64,000 nucleotides of DNA. Origin: Desulfobacteraceae bacterium. GTDB lineage: Bacteria > Desulfobacterota > Desulfobacteria > Desulfobacterales > SURF-7. Under the pieces are notes generated by a model, which was not told the origin of the DNA, searched no databases, and saw only the letters and a list, made by a program, of their open reading frames with translations. Shown in pieces: positions 9,543 to 17,794 of this stretch (positions within the stretch are counted from its first letter, which is position 1; each line of letters begins with the position of its first letter). A program made the translations under genes and the position numbers. The DNA lies in contig QZKS01000082.1 in the NCBI GenBank assembly GCA_003599865.1, positions 47,652 to 111,651 of the forward strand, read 5' to 3'.

Positions 9543-9558
9543 CCGGAAAACCGCTGAA

Positions 9559-9600
9559 AATCCCTGCCTTTCGCAGCCGGAAGGGCAGGGGATTATTTTC
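9559..9600 (+). terminator. Probable terminator after the ferritin-like gene
   Basis: AATCCCTGCC at 9559-9568 pairs with GGCAGGGGATT at 9584-9594 with one bulged G, followed by a short T-rich run. It lies between two convergent genes and overlaps the last codon of the DUF547 gene on the other strand. Confidence 0.6.
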
Positions 9601-10360
9601 CGTTCAATGACCAGTCATAATCCAGATAGCGAACCTTGATGCTTTGTTTTTTGCCGATCAGGTCGGACCGCAGTTTTTCCCTTGCATGCCGGATAAAAAA
9701 CCCGACAATATCGTTTTGAAAATCCTCCCCGAACCACTTGAATATCGAACTCACATACAGGTCGTTGCCTTTCAGGTAGTTATGCTGCGGATCATGTAGA
9801 AAATTTCCGGTCGCATCATCCAGCTGGCTGTCCAGACGGCTGCCCGTATAGGCTTCCGGCCTGAGCACCGGACAGCTTTTGGATGCGCAGTTGATGGCAA
9901 AGTGAACCCTCGGATCTTTGAATTCCGGCCGCAGGATGGCGTGTTCGATGTCATCCAGGGTCATGACTTTTCCGTTGATGCGGACAATCTTCTTTTTCCA
10001 CGGGCTGGAGAAAAAACTACCCAGATCCTTGATGGATTCGACGCCGGGGTATCCGGAAAGGATCAGCTTGATGGTCCAGGCATTGTAGGCATTGATGTAA
10101 AACGCAAATTTTTCATTCCGGGACAGGGTGTCCGGGGCTGCCTGTTCCAGAACCGTAAGGTAGCTGTCCAGCCTTGCCTCATCCTTTTGAAAACCCTGAT
10201 AATCCACATTGCCGTCAGGTAGGAAATGCTGCTTGAGCAAGCTGTCAAACAGGGAGTGATCAACCGTTTCCATAGACCACGCCGTTTCCGGAGTAAAAAA
10301 ACCGCCTGCAACAATGAAAACGGCAATCAGGTGCAGGCTTAGATATTGTATCCTTTTCAT
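9593..10360 (-). CDS. Secreted DUF547 protein
   Basis: This 255-residue protein has an N-terminal Sec signal (MKRIQYLSLHLIAVFIVAGG, cleavage near ETAWS). The DUF547 domain has the family's conserved cysteine motif FAINCASKSCPVLRP in its middle and FYINAYNAWTIKLIL before it. The family is found in periplasmic or secreted proteins of unknown function; a thiol-protease-like role is sometimes suggested but unproven. The start at 10360 was chosen because AAGGAG precedes it and the signal peptide then sits at the N-terminus; a longer frame would read through the dispersed repeat at 10445. Confidence 0.85.
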   Translation of the reverse strand: MKRIQYLSLHLIAVFIVAGGFFTPETAWSMETVDHSLFDSLLKQHFLPDGNVDYQGFQKDEARLDSYLTVLEQAAPDTLSRNEKFAFYINAYNAWTIKLILSGYPGVESIKDLGSFFSSPWKKKIVRINGKVMTLDDIEHAILRPEFKDPRVHFAINCASKSCPVLRPEAYTGSRLDSQLDDATGNFLHDPQHNYLKGNDLYVSSIFKWFGEDFQNDIVGFFIRHAREKLRSDLIGKKQSIKVRYLDYDWSLNGK

Positions 10361-10444
10361 AGCAGACTCCTTTACAGTCCGATTTATTTTAAAATTTTTT
10401 ATCCTCTCATTCACGGATAATCGTATTTGGATTTTCCTTTTAAA

Positions 10445-10494
10445 TTCCCCCCTCAAGGGGGGAATGCCATATGGCACAATTATAGGGGGGAATT
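10445..10494 (-). repeat. Dispersed palindromic repeat, copy 2
   Basis: This copy is inverted relative to the one at 3470. It shares the GGGGGG/CCCCCC hairpin, TGCCATATGGCA and the second C/G run almost exactly. It lies between the DUF547 gene start and the end of the TVP38-flavoprotein gene. Confidence 0.8.
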
Positions 10495-10525
10495 CCAATA
10501 AACATAATGTTTCCAAATGCGTTCA

Positions 10526-12667
10526 TTATCCCCGCATCCACTCGTGGTATTTTTGTACCCATGCCAGCAGTTTTTCCGGGGCATGGGCTTTTTTCCAGTT
10601 GCCGGCCGCATATTTGTTGGCTTCGGCCAGGGTCGGATAGATGTGAATGGTGCCCAGAATTTTGTTCAGTCCGATGCCCTGTTTCATGGCCAGGACATAT
10701 TCGGCGATAATGTCGCCGGCATGCGCGCCCATGATGGTAACCCCCAGAATCCTGTCTTTTCCCGGTTCGGTCAGCACCTTGACCACCCCGTGATCTTCCG
10801 AGTCGGTAATAGCCCGGTCCAGATCGTCGATGCCATAGGTCGTCACTTCATAGGCGATCTTTTTTTCCACGGCTTCGGTTTCATTGAGTCCGACGCGGGC
10901 AACCTCCGGGTCCGTAAAGGTTGCCCAGGGGATCACCCGGTAATCGGCCTTGAAGGTTTTAAACCGGCCGAAAAGGGAGTTCACCGAAGCATACCATGCC
11001 TGATGGGCGGCCGTGTGGGTGAACTGATAGGGACCGGCCACATCTCCGGCGCAGAAGATATTCGGAAAGTTGGTCCGAAGGAGTTCGTCGGTCCGGATGG
11101 TTCCGTTTTTGGCAATCTCCACGCCGAGTTCCTCCAGCCCGAATCCTTTGGTATTGGCAATGCGGCCCACGGCAACCAGGATGGCATCAAACGAAATGGG
11201 GACTTCCTGCCCCTCATGTTCACAGATCAGCACCTTTTGTCCTTCCCGGACCACAATCTCTTTTGCCCTGTGACCGGTCAGCACGCGGATGCCTTCGGAT
11301 TCAAATTTTTGCCGAACCGCATCGGCAATCTCCGGATCTTCCCGCCCCATGATACGCGGCATCATTTCCACCTGCGTAACCTTGCATCCGACGCGGGAGA
11401 ACACCTGGGCCAGTTCGCATCCGATGGGGCCGCCGCCCAGAACCACCATGCGCTCCGGACGAACCCGGAGATCCCAGACATTGTCCGAGGTCAAATAGTC
11501 GATTTTGTCTATGCCTTTGATGGGCGGAACAAACGGACGCGCGCCGGTGGCAATCACCATGCTGCGCGTGGTCAATATCCGGCCGTTCACGGCAACTTCA
11601 TAAGGGGAAACGATTTTCGCCTCGCCCTGCATCACGTCGACACCCAGCTTTGTGTACCGTTCTACCGAATCGTGCGGTTCTATTTTCCGGATAATCTTCT
11701 GCACCCGTTCCATGAGATCCGGGAACCGGAAATCAAATCTGCCGGACTGAAACCCGAATTCACCGGCCCGGCGGGCATAGGAAAGCATTTTGGCAGACCG
11801 GATCAGGGCCTTGCTCGGCACACAGCCGGTATTGAGGCAGTCGCCGCCCATTTTATGCTTTTCAATCAGGGCCACCTTTGCCCGGACCGTTGCGGCAATA
11901 TAAGCCGTAACCAGACCGGCGGAACCGGCGCCGATCACAACCAGGTTGTAATCGAATTTTTTTGGTTTTTTATACCCGGCAAGCACTTTGCGGGCTTTTA
12001 CGGTTTCGACGATTTTTTTGGCAATCAGGGGGAAGATCCCCAGAAGGGCAAAAGAGAAGATCAGTTCCGGAGACAGGATGCCTTTCAGGGATTCCAGCTT
12101 TCCAAGCTGGGTTCCGGCATTGACATACACAATGGTTCCGGCCAGCATACCGATCTGGCTGACCAGATAGTAGCGGATTGTCCGTATGGGAGTTAATCCC
12201 ATGACCAGATTGATGACAAAGAAAGGGAAGATCGGGACCAAGCGGAGTGTGAACAGATACAGGGAGCCTTCTTTTTCAATTCCCTGGTTGATGGCCTTTA
12301 ATTTGTCCCCGAATTTTTTTTGTACAAAATCCCGCAGCAGAAAACGGGATACCAGAAAAGCCAGGGTGGCACCGATGGTGCTGGCAAATGAGATCAGAAC
12401 GGTCCCGAGAAGCAGGCCGAACAGCGCGCCGCCGGCAAGGGTCATGATCACCGCGCCTGGAAGGGAAAGCGCGGTCACTACAATATAGATCATCACATAG
12501 ATGGCCGGGGTGAGCACCGGATGATCGGCATAATAGGCTTCAAACGCCTGCTGCTGAAGTTTGAGATATTCCAGTGTCAGGTATTGCCCCAGATTATAGA
12601 CCCAAAAAAGATAAGCAAGCAGGGCAATCACAAGGACAACGGCCATTTTTGTAAGATGTTTTTTCAT
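10526..12667 (-). CDS. TVP38/DedA-like membrane domain fused to a disulfide-type flavin reductase
   Basis: This 713-residue fusion has about 230 N-terminal residues forming a TVP38/SNARE-associated membrane domain (several helices; motifs ALSLPGAVIMTLAGGALFG and GLTPIRTIRYY). The rest is a complete FAD-dependent reductase of the mercuric reductase/lipoamide dehydrogenase type: VVIGAGSAGLVTAY, the redox-active pair in GGDCLNTGCVPSK (about residue 286), NAD-binding VVLGGGPIGCELA, FAD motif NIFCAGDVAGP, and the C-terminal HIYPTLAEA with the histidine-glutamate pair. It therefore looks catalytically intact and membrane-anchored. No HMA domain or C-terminal vicinal cysteines are present, so mercury reduction is not indicated. 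The substrate is probably a small disulfide or a quinone, which is inferred. Confidence 0.88.
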   Translation of the reverse strand: MKKHLTKMAVVLVIALLAYLFWVYNLGQYLTLEYLKLQQQAFEAYYADHPVLTPAIYVMIYIVVTALSLPGAVIMTLAGGALFGLLLGTVLISFASTIGATLAFLVSRFLLRDFVQKKFGDKLKAINQGIEKEGSLYLFTLRLVPIFPFFVINLVMGLTPIRTIRYYLVSQIGMLAGTIVYVNAGTQLGKLESLKGILSPELIFSFALLGIFPLIAKKIVETVKARKVLAGYKKPKKFDYNLVVIGAGSAGLVTAYIAATVRAKVALIEKHKMGGDCLNTGCVPSKALIRSAKMLSYARRAGEFGFQSGRFDFRFPDLMERVQKIIRKIEPHDSVERYTKLGVDVMQGEAKIVSPYEVAVNGRILTTRSMVIATGARPFVPPIKGIDKIDYLTSDNVWDLRVRPERMVVLGGGPIGCELAQVFSRVGCKVTQVEMMPRIMGREDPEIADAVRQKFESEGIRVLTGHRAKEIVVREGQKVLICEHEGQEVPISFDAILVAVGRIANTKGFGLEELGVEIAKNGTIRTDELLRTNFPNIFCAGDVAGPYQFTHTAAHQAWYASVNSLFGRFKTFKADYRVIPWATFTDPEVARVGLNETEAVEKKIAYEVTTYGIDDLDRAITDSEDHGVVKVLTEPGKDRILGVTIMGAHAGDIIAEYVLAMKQGIGLNKILGTIHIYPTLAEANKYAAGNWKKAHAPEKLLAWVQKYHEWMRG

Positions 12668-13071
12668 CTTCGGGTCCTTTCAGGAATCATTTTGTCCGGG
12701 CAGGCAGCTTCATTCAGCCATTTAACTATGCAAAATGCAAACAATATGCCTTGATGGCTTTGTACCGAGATGAATATCTGCGTTGCTTCAGTCCGTCACG
12801 GTGACGACCTGTCGATTAATGGCATGGAATTTGGATAACAGTATGTATCCGTATCATACATTGATTGAAAATAACAATATCCGGATGAGAAAAGCAGGGT
12901 AACCGCATTTGGAGTGTCATCTTCTAAATCCCCCAAGGGGGGAATACCATATGGCACAATTATGCGGGAAGGGTGAGACAGATCTGTTTCACAATACATC
13001 TTTAGGGTTGTAATTTTGCGTGAAGCTGGGAATCAACAAGAAACCATTTCAGATAATAAATGGGGTGAACC
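12668..13071. other. 404-bp intergenic region, divergent promoters and repeat copy 3
   Basis: No gene is supported here. The stretch separates the divergent TVP38-flavoprotein and aldehyde dehydrogenase genes. It contains an inverted repeat ATGTAT (12843-12848) / ATACAT (12856-12861), which could be an operator, and a copy of the dispersed palindromic repeat. The short open frame running through the repeat on the minus strand is not credible. Confidence 0.6.
12931..12971 (-). repeat. Dispersed palindromic repeat, copy 3 (degenerate)
   Basis: Shares CCCCAAGGGGGGAATACCATATGGCACAATTAT-type sequence (read in parts) with the copies at 3470 and 10445, but the palindrome is changed to ACCATATGGCA and the far C/G run is degraded. 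It sits about 100 bp before the aldehyde dehydrogenase gene. Confidence 0.7.
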
Positions 13072-14655
13072 ATGAAAAATATAAAAAAACTGGAATTGTC
13101 GGAAAACTATTCGGTCTTCAGTCCGGCAGACGGGCAGGAGGTCGGGAATTATCCGCTCATGGACAGGGCTGCGGTGGATGAGGCCGTGCAAAGGGCCAGG
13201 GAGCGGTTTCCGTTCTGGGCGGACGTACCCATGACGGAACGCCGGAAAATTCTGCGGAAGGTAGCCTCCGTACTATCGGAAAACGCGGATTATTATGCGG
13301 AAATTATCGCAAGAGAAACCGGAAAAACCAAACTGGACGCCTTGCTGGCGGATATCTATTCGACCCTGGATTTGTTGAAGTATTACAGTAAAAAGGCGAA
13401 CAAGCTGCTGAAACCGGTCAGGGCCTCCGGAAATCCCCTGCTGCCGGGCAGAAAACTCTACTACCGGTTTGAGCCAAAAGGGGTTGTGGGGATCATCGCT
13501 CCCTGGAATTATCCCTTTACCCTTCTGGCCGGGCCGGCCATTTCCGCCCTTACCGCAGGGAATACGGTTGTCCTGAAACCGTCTTCCCAGACCACGGAAA
13601 GCGGTCTGATCTTTCAGGAAATCATGGAAAAGGCCGGATTGCCCCAAGGGGTGATTCAGGTGATTACCGGCAATGGGTCCGTCACCGGTCAGGCCCTTGT
13701 TGAAAATCATGATCTGGATATGATATTCTTTACCGGGTCTACCCAGGTGGGAAAGGACATCAATGTGCAGGCTGCAAAGCGGTTGATTCCGACCATGATG
13801 GAGCTGGGCGGAAAGGATGTGTCCATTGTCACCCGCAATGCAAATCTGGATCGGGCGGCGCATGGAACCCTGTGGGGCGGGATCACCAATTCCGGTCAGA
13901 CATGCATCGGGACGGAGCTGATTCTGGTGGACCGCGCGGTGTATGATGCCTTTCTGACGAAAATCGTGCCGTTGGCCAAAAACCTGAAGTCCGGCAGGGA
14001 AGCCGGTCAGGTCGGCTCCATGACCATGCGGTCCCAGTTCCGGATTGTGGAAGAGCAGCTCAAGGATGCCCTTGAAAAGGGCGCGTCGGTACTCGTGGGC
14101 GGGAAGGTGGATCGTGATCAGAAAGGGCTGTATTTCCCGCCGACCATCCTGGTGGATACCACCCCGGACATGCTGGTCCGCAAAGAGGAGACATTCGGTC
14201 CCCTGCTCCCGGTCATCCCCTATGATTCACTGGAAGAGGCAGTCCGGATGGCTAATCAGAGCGAATACGGTCTTTCCGGATCGGTTTTCACCACCGACAT
14301 GGATGAAGGACGATGGGTTGCAAACCGATTGAAAACCGGTTCCGTCAATATCAATGACGTTCTGGTAACCTATGCTTATCCGTCGCTTCCATTCGGCGGG
14401 GTGAAAAAATCGGGAATCGGTTCCTATCATGGTGAAATCGGGCTGCGGGCGTTTACCAACGTAAAGTCCGTAACCGAGTTTGGATGGAATCTGAAAAGAG
14501 AGCTGTTCTGGTATCCGGTTCCGGAAGGCGGGGACAAGGTTGCGGCTTCTCTTCTGGCCGCCCTGTTTTCCGGGAATCCGCTTCGCAGACTGACTTCCGC
14601 AGTCCGGGCCGGAATCCAGGTGATACAGATTGCCTGGAGTCGGAGGAAACAATAG
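13072..14655 (+). CDS. NAD(P)-dependent aldehyde dehydrogenase
   Basis: This 527-residue member of the aldehyde dehydrogenase superfamily has the cofactor-site motif APWNYPFTLLAGPA near residue 143, FFTGSTQVGK near 223, the general base in MELGGKD near 243, and the nucleophilic cysteine in NSGQTCIGTE near 277. The C-terminal ~60 residues (from KRELFWYP) include a hydrophobic tail (AASLLAALF) that could attach the enzyme to a membrane. It starts a tight operon: the rubredoxin-like gene begins at the base after its stop codon and the SagB-type gene follows. The aldehyde substrate is unknown; it resembles enzymes acting on semialdehydes and medium-chain aldehydes. Confidence 0.9.
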   Translation: MKNIKKLELSENYSVFSPADGQEVGNYPLMDRAAVDEAVQRARERFPFWADVPMTERRKILRKVASVLSENADYYAEIIARETGKTKLDALLADIYSTLDLLKYYSKKANKLLKPVRASGNPLLPGRKLYYRFEPKGVVGIIAPWNYPFTLLAGPAISALTAGNTVVLKPSSQTTESGLIFQEIMEKAGLPQGVIQVITGNGSVTGQALVENHDLDMIFFTGSTQVGKDINVQAAKRLIPTMMELGGKDVSIVTRNANLDRAAHGTLWGGITNSGQTCIGTELILVDRAVYDAFLTKIVPLAKNLKSGREAGQVGSMTMRSQFRIVEEQLKDALEKGASVLVGGKVDRDQKGLYFPPTILVDTTPDMLVRKEETFGPLLPVIPYDSLEEAVRMANQSEYGLSGSVFTTDMDEGRWVANRLKTGSVNINDVLVTYAYPSLPFGGVKKSGIGSYHGEIGLRAFTNVKSVTEFGWNLKRELFWYPVPEGGDKVAASLLAALFSGNPLRRLTSAVRAGIQVIQIAWSRRKQ

Positions 14656-15084
14656 ATGGATCGCTATAAATGCCCCTGCGCCTATGTTTATCATGAAGAC
14701 AAGGGCTGTCCCGAATTCCGGAATCCGCCGGGAACCGCATTCCGGGATCTTCCGGAAAAGTGGATGTGCCCTCGGTGCGGCTATGAAAAAGAGTATTTCC
14801 GGAAGATGGAAGCGGAAGAATCAACAGTCAAAACAGGAGCGAAAACAGGACAAGGAGAAGAAATGGCAGAACATGATGTGGCCGTGTTCCGGCCTTACCC
14901 GTTTGTCGTGGGACAGAAAATTCATATTGAAGAAGGAAAGCGGCGCGGTGACTGGGAGGTGATCGGCGTAAGCGACGATACCGTCAGACTGAAATGTCCG
15001 ATCTCTTTCCAGGAGTTTGAATGGAAGCGGTTCTGTTACCTTGTGGAGGAACAGACGGGCAGGCAGTGGCCGCAAAAGGATTGA
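14656..15084 (+). CDS. Rubredoxin-like protein with altered first knuckle and extra C-terminal domain
   Basis: This 142-residue protein begins with a rubredoxin-like domain: YKCPCAYVYHEDKGCPEF, then NPPGTAFRDLPEKWMCPRCG. The second metal knuckle (CPRCG) is normal, but the first reads C-P-C where rubredoxins have C-x-x-C, and an extra cysteine is at residue 18. Iron binding may therefore be altered or use that third cysteine. Residues ~75-142 form a separate small domain (VAVFRPYPFVVGQK to FEWKRFCYLVEEQ) that I do not recognise. It starts directly after the aldehyde dehydrogenase stop codon and ends one base before the SagB-type gene, so it is probably the electron carrier of this operon. Confidence 0.75.
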   Translation: MDRYKCPCAYVYHEDKGCPEFRNPPGTAFRDLPEKWMCPRCGYEKEYFRKMEAEESTVKTGAKTGQGEEMAEHDVAVFRPYPFVVGQKIHIEEGKRRGDWEVIGVSDDTVRLKCPISFQEFEWKRFCYLVEEQTGRQWPQKD

Positions 15085-15085
15085 T

Positions 15086-16603
15086 ATGAGCGAGAGGAAC
15101 ATGTCTTCTTTCCAATACCACCGGCATACGGCATACAGTCGTTCCCGGATGTCCGGTCACCTATTGGACTGGGCCAATCAGCCGGAGGTGTACAAAACAT
15201 ACGAAGGTATCTCATCGATTCCTCTTCCCAACGGAAACCTGCCGGAAGAGCGGAATTTCCGGGAGATGGTCCATGGAGAAGAAACACGGCCTCCTTCCGG
15301 GATTACGTTTCAGACCCTTTCCCATATCCTGCGCCTGACCAATACATTGACGGCCAGAACCAGATATTCCGGCCGGGATTTTTTTTACCGAAGCGCGGCA
15401 TCTGCCGGAGCTCTTTATCCCAATGAAATCTATCTGGCCCATGACGGCGTACCGGATCTGAATCCTGGGCTGTATCATTACGGAATCAGGGATCGGGTGC
15501 TTCATCCCCTTCGACAGGAAAAGGTTCTTTGTCCGATACTGGATGCAACCGATTTTCCGGACAAGACCAATGCGGCCGCAAGCCTCCTGATCACCGGGAT
15601 CTTTTTCCGGAGCGCCTGGAAATACCGGGCCAGGGCCTATCGCTATGTGCTACTGGATGCCGGACATGTGCTGGAAAATCTGATTCTCTCTTTGCGCTGC
15701 CTGTCCATTCCGTTTTCCGTTCACAATCGTTTTCATGACCGGGACGTAAATTCCATTCTGGGAATCAACGGCAGGCAGGAAGCCTGTATCGCGGTTGTGC
15801 ATCTGTACAGTGAATCGGATGAAGCCTTTCCGGTCGCGGAACCGCGGAAATTGTCCGTCCTGCCGGAAGCCATTCTCCAATCCAGCACGGTTTCTGCAAA
15901 AGAAGTCGTTTATCCGGAGATTCCGAGCATTCATGAGGCAGGAGCGGATGCCCCCGATTCCGCCGTTTCCGGTATTTCATCCCGACATGATCCGGGAATA
16001 AGCGTTCAAAATTGGCAGGCCATTGAGCGTTGCAAAACCGGAAACCAGATGCTGACATATCCGGAACTTCTGGTTCGCCGCCGGTCAAAACGAAACTATA
16101 TTCCCCACCCCATGCAGCAGAATGATTTTGGGGGTTTGCTGGACTTGATCTGCACCTCCTGCGGGGTTGTCGATAAAAATGCGGACGGTGCAGACAGTCT
16201 GCAAGTCGGATTTCTGGCAGACCGGGTGGAAGGCTTGACGCCGGGTTTTTATCTGCTCGATCCCCATGAACGAAGGATTGGTCTGGTTCAGCCCGGCCAA
16301 CTGACCGGCATTATGACCAATGCCTGCCTCAATCAGGATTGGCTGGCCCATGCCGCGGTTCATTTCCTGTTCATGGCCGACCTCAATTTTCTGGATCAGC
16401 GCTGGGGCGCCCGCGGCTACCGCTATGCCATGATCCGGGCCGGCAGGATCGGGCAGATGATCTATCTGGCCGCAACCGCCCTGAACATGGGCGCCTGCGG
16501 CATCGGAGCATTCTATGATGAAGAAGTAAACGCAATTCTTGACCTGAATCCCAGTTCCTCTCTCCTCTACCTGGTGGCCGCCGGTCCGGTGAAACGGCTG
16601 TAA
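15086..16603 (+). CDS. SagB/ThcOx-type dehydrogenase with two nitroreductase domains
   Basis: This 505-residue protein has the N-terminal motif FQYHRHTAYSRSRMSGH and a first nitroreductase-like domain (RSAASAGALYPNEIYLA near 105), both typical of the SagB family. A second nitroreductase half begins near residue 330 with LLVRRRSKRNYIPHPM and continues through GRIGQMIYLAATALNMGACG. The fold binds FMN. In RiPP clusters SagB oxidises azolines to azoles, but no YcaO, leader peptide or protease gene is present here, so it more likely serves another redox reaction with the aldehyde dehydrogenase and rubredoxin-like proteins. The start at 15086 follows AAAAGGA and lies one base after the previous stop. 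Confidence 0.85.
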   Translation: MSERNMSSFQYHRHTAYSRSRMSGHLLDWANQPEVYKTYEGISSIPLPNGNLPEERNFREMVHGEETRPPSGITFQTLSHILRLTNTLTARTRYSGRDFFYRSAASAGALYPNEIYLAHDGVPDLNPGLYHYGIRDRVLHPLRQEKVLCPILDATDFPDKTNAAASLLITGIFFRSAWKYRARAYRYVLLDAGHVLENLILSLRCLSIPFSVHNRFHDRDVNSILGINGRQEACIAVVHLYSESDEAFPVAEPRKLSVLPEAILQSSTVSAKEVVYPEIPSIHEAGADAPDSAVSGISSRHDPGISVQNWQAIERCKTGNQMLTYPELLVRRRSKRNYIPHPMQQNDFGGLLDLICTSCGVVDKNADGADSLQVGFLADRVEGLTPGFYLLDPHERRIGLVQPGQLTGIMTNACLNQDWLAHAAVHFLFMADLNFLDQRWGARGYRYAMIRAGRIGQMIYLAATALNMGACGIGAFYDEEVNAILDLNPSSSLLYLVAAGPVKRL

Positions 16604-16708
16604 AAACAAATTTTTAATGGAATAATCCTTGAACTTCGGACCGATTGTTTTGTATAGATTCTCTGGAGAATGCAATGCAAATCAGATCCGGATATAAGGG
16701 AGAATACC

Positions 16709-17707
16709 ATGGAAAATAAAACATTCAGGGCAATGGTTGTGGAGGAGGTCGATAAAGGGGTTTTCACCAGGAAAATAACGGACAGAACCATTCAGGATCT
16801 GCCTGAGGGCGATGTGCTGATCCGGGTCCATTATTCTTCCCTGAACTATAAGGATGCGCTTTCCGCAAGCGGTAACCGGGGCGTCACCCGAAACTTTCCC
16901 CATACGCCGGGGATCGATGCGGCTGGAGTCGTTGAAGAGAGCGGAAGTGATCTGTTTCAAAAGGGTCAGGAGGTTCTGGTCACCAGCTATGATCTCGGCA
17001 TGAATACCAGCGGTGGTTTTGCCCAGTATGTCCGTGTTCCGGCCGAATGGGTCGTGAAACTTCCGGGAAAGCTCGGCATGAAAGAGAGCATGTGCTACGG
17101 CACCGCCGGTTTTACGGCCGGTATGAGCGTCGATAAACTGATGGGAACCGTTCCGCCTTCTCAGGGAGAAATTCTGGTGACCGGGGCTACCGGAGGGGTC
17201 GGATGCATGGCTGCGGGTATTCTGGCCGGGCAGGGATATTCCGTTACCGCCGTATCCGGAAAACCGGATGCAAAGGAACTGCTGGCAAGTCTGGGCGTCA
17301 AAAACGTGATCACCCGGGACGCCTTTCTGGAAGGTGCCGATCGTCCGCTGCTGAAGCCCAGATGGAGCGGCGTGGTGGATACGGTGGGGGGTGAAATTCT
17401 GGCCGCAGCCATAAAGGCAACCCTTCCTCTCGGGGTTGTCACCTGCTGCGGAAATGTGGCTTCAGCGGATCTTCCCATTACGGTTTTCCCGTTCATTTTG
17501 CGGGGCGTGACCCTGGTGGGAATCGATTCCCAGAACTGTCCCATGACCTGGCGAAAACAGATCTGGGACAAGCTGGCCGGAGACTGGAAATTCGCGATGC
17601 CGGAAGATCTTGTCAGCGAGATATCGCTGGACGATCTGGATGATGCGGTCAAGGCCATCCTGAAAGGGCAGGTCAAGGGCCGCAGAATAGTCAATTTGAA
17701 CAGGTGA
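16709..17707 (+). CDS. Medium-chain reductase, YhdH/AcuI type
   Basis: This 332-residue zinc-free medium-chain dehydrogenase/reductase belongs to the YhdH/YhfP group, whose characterised members reduce acrylyl-CoA with NADPH. Markers are VHYSSLNYKDALSASGNRG near residue 45, FPHTPGIDAAGVVEES, the nucleotide loop VTGATGGVGCMAAGIL near 155, and the C-terminal DLDDAVKAILKGQVKGR. A GGAG site precedes the start at 16709; an ATG at 16670 is less likely. It lies 105 bases after the SagB-type gene and could be expressed with that operon, but its own promoter is possible. A strong hairpin ends the transcript. Confidence 0.87.
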   Translation: MENKTFRAMVVEEVDKGVFTRKITDRTIQDLPEGDVLIRVHYSSLNYKDALSASGNRGVTRNFPHTPGIDAAGVVEESGSDLFQKGQEVLVTSYDLGMNTSGGFAQYVRVPAEWVVKLPGKLGMKESMCYGTAGFTAGMSVDKLMGTVPPSQGEILVTGATGGVGCMAAGILAGQGYSVTAVSGKPDAKELLASLGVKNVITRDAFLEGADRPLLKPRWSGVVDTVGGEILAAAIKATLPLGVVTCCGNVASADLPITVFPFILRGVTLVGIDSQNCPMTWRKQIWDKLAGDWKFAMPEDLVSEISLDDLDDAVKAILKGQVKGRRIVNLNR

Positions 17708-17730
17708 TGCGACGGTTTATCAAAAAAGAT

Positions 17731-17773
17731 ATGGGAGGCTTGCCAGTGTTTCGGGTCAGCCTCCCATTTTTTT
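17731..17773. terminator. Bidirectional terminator between the AcuI-like gene and cooS
   Basis: A perfect 10-bp stem, ATGGGAGGCT (17731-17740) / AGCCTCCCAT (17758-17767), has a 17-nt loop. It is followed on the plus strand by a T run (17767-17773) and preceded by AAAAAAG, which gives a T run on the minus strand, so it can terminate both convergent genes. Confidence 0.88.
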
Positions 17774-17794
17774 ATCTGTAAATAGAACGATGGA

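Noticed and set aside
10517..12196. Long open frame (559 codons) antisense to the TVP38-flavoprotein gene
   Set aside because: It mirrors the codon pattern of the real gene, has no recognisable motif and no ribosome site; the minus-strand protein has full family motifs.
10526..12667. Mercury resistance operon
   Set aside because: The reductase has no HMA domain or C-terminal cysteine pair and no merR, merT or merP gene is nearby.
15086..16603. RiPP (thiazole/oxazole peptide) biosynthesis cluster around the SagB-type gene
   Set aside because: No YcaO cyclodehydratase, precursor peptide, protease or export gene is found within 10 kb on either side.
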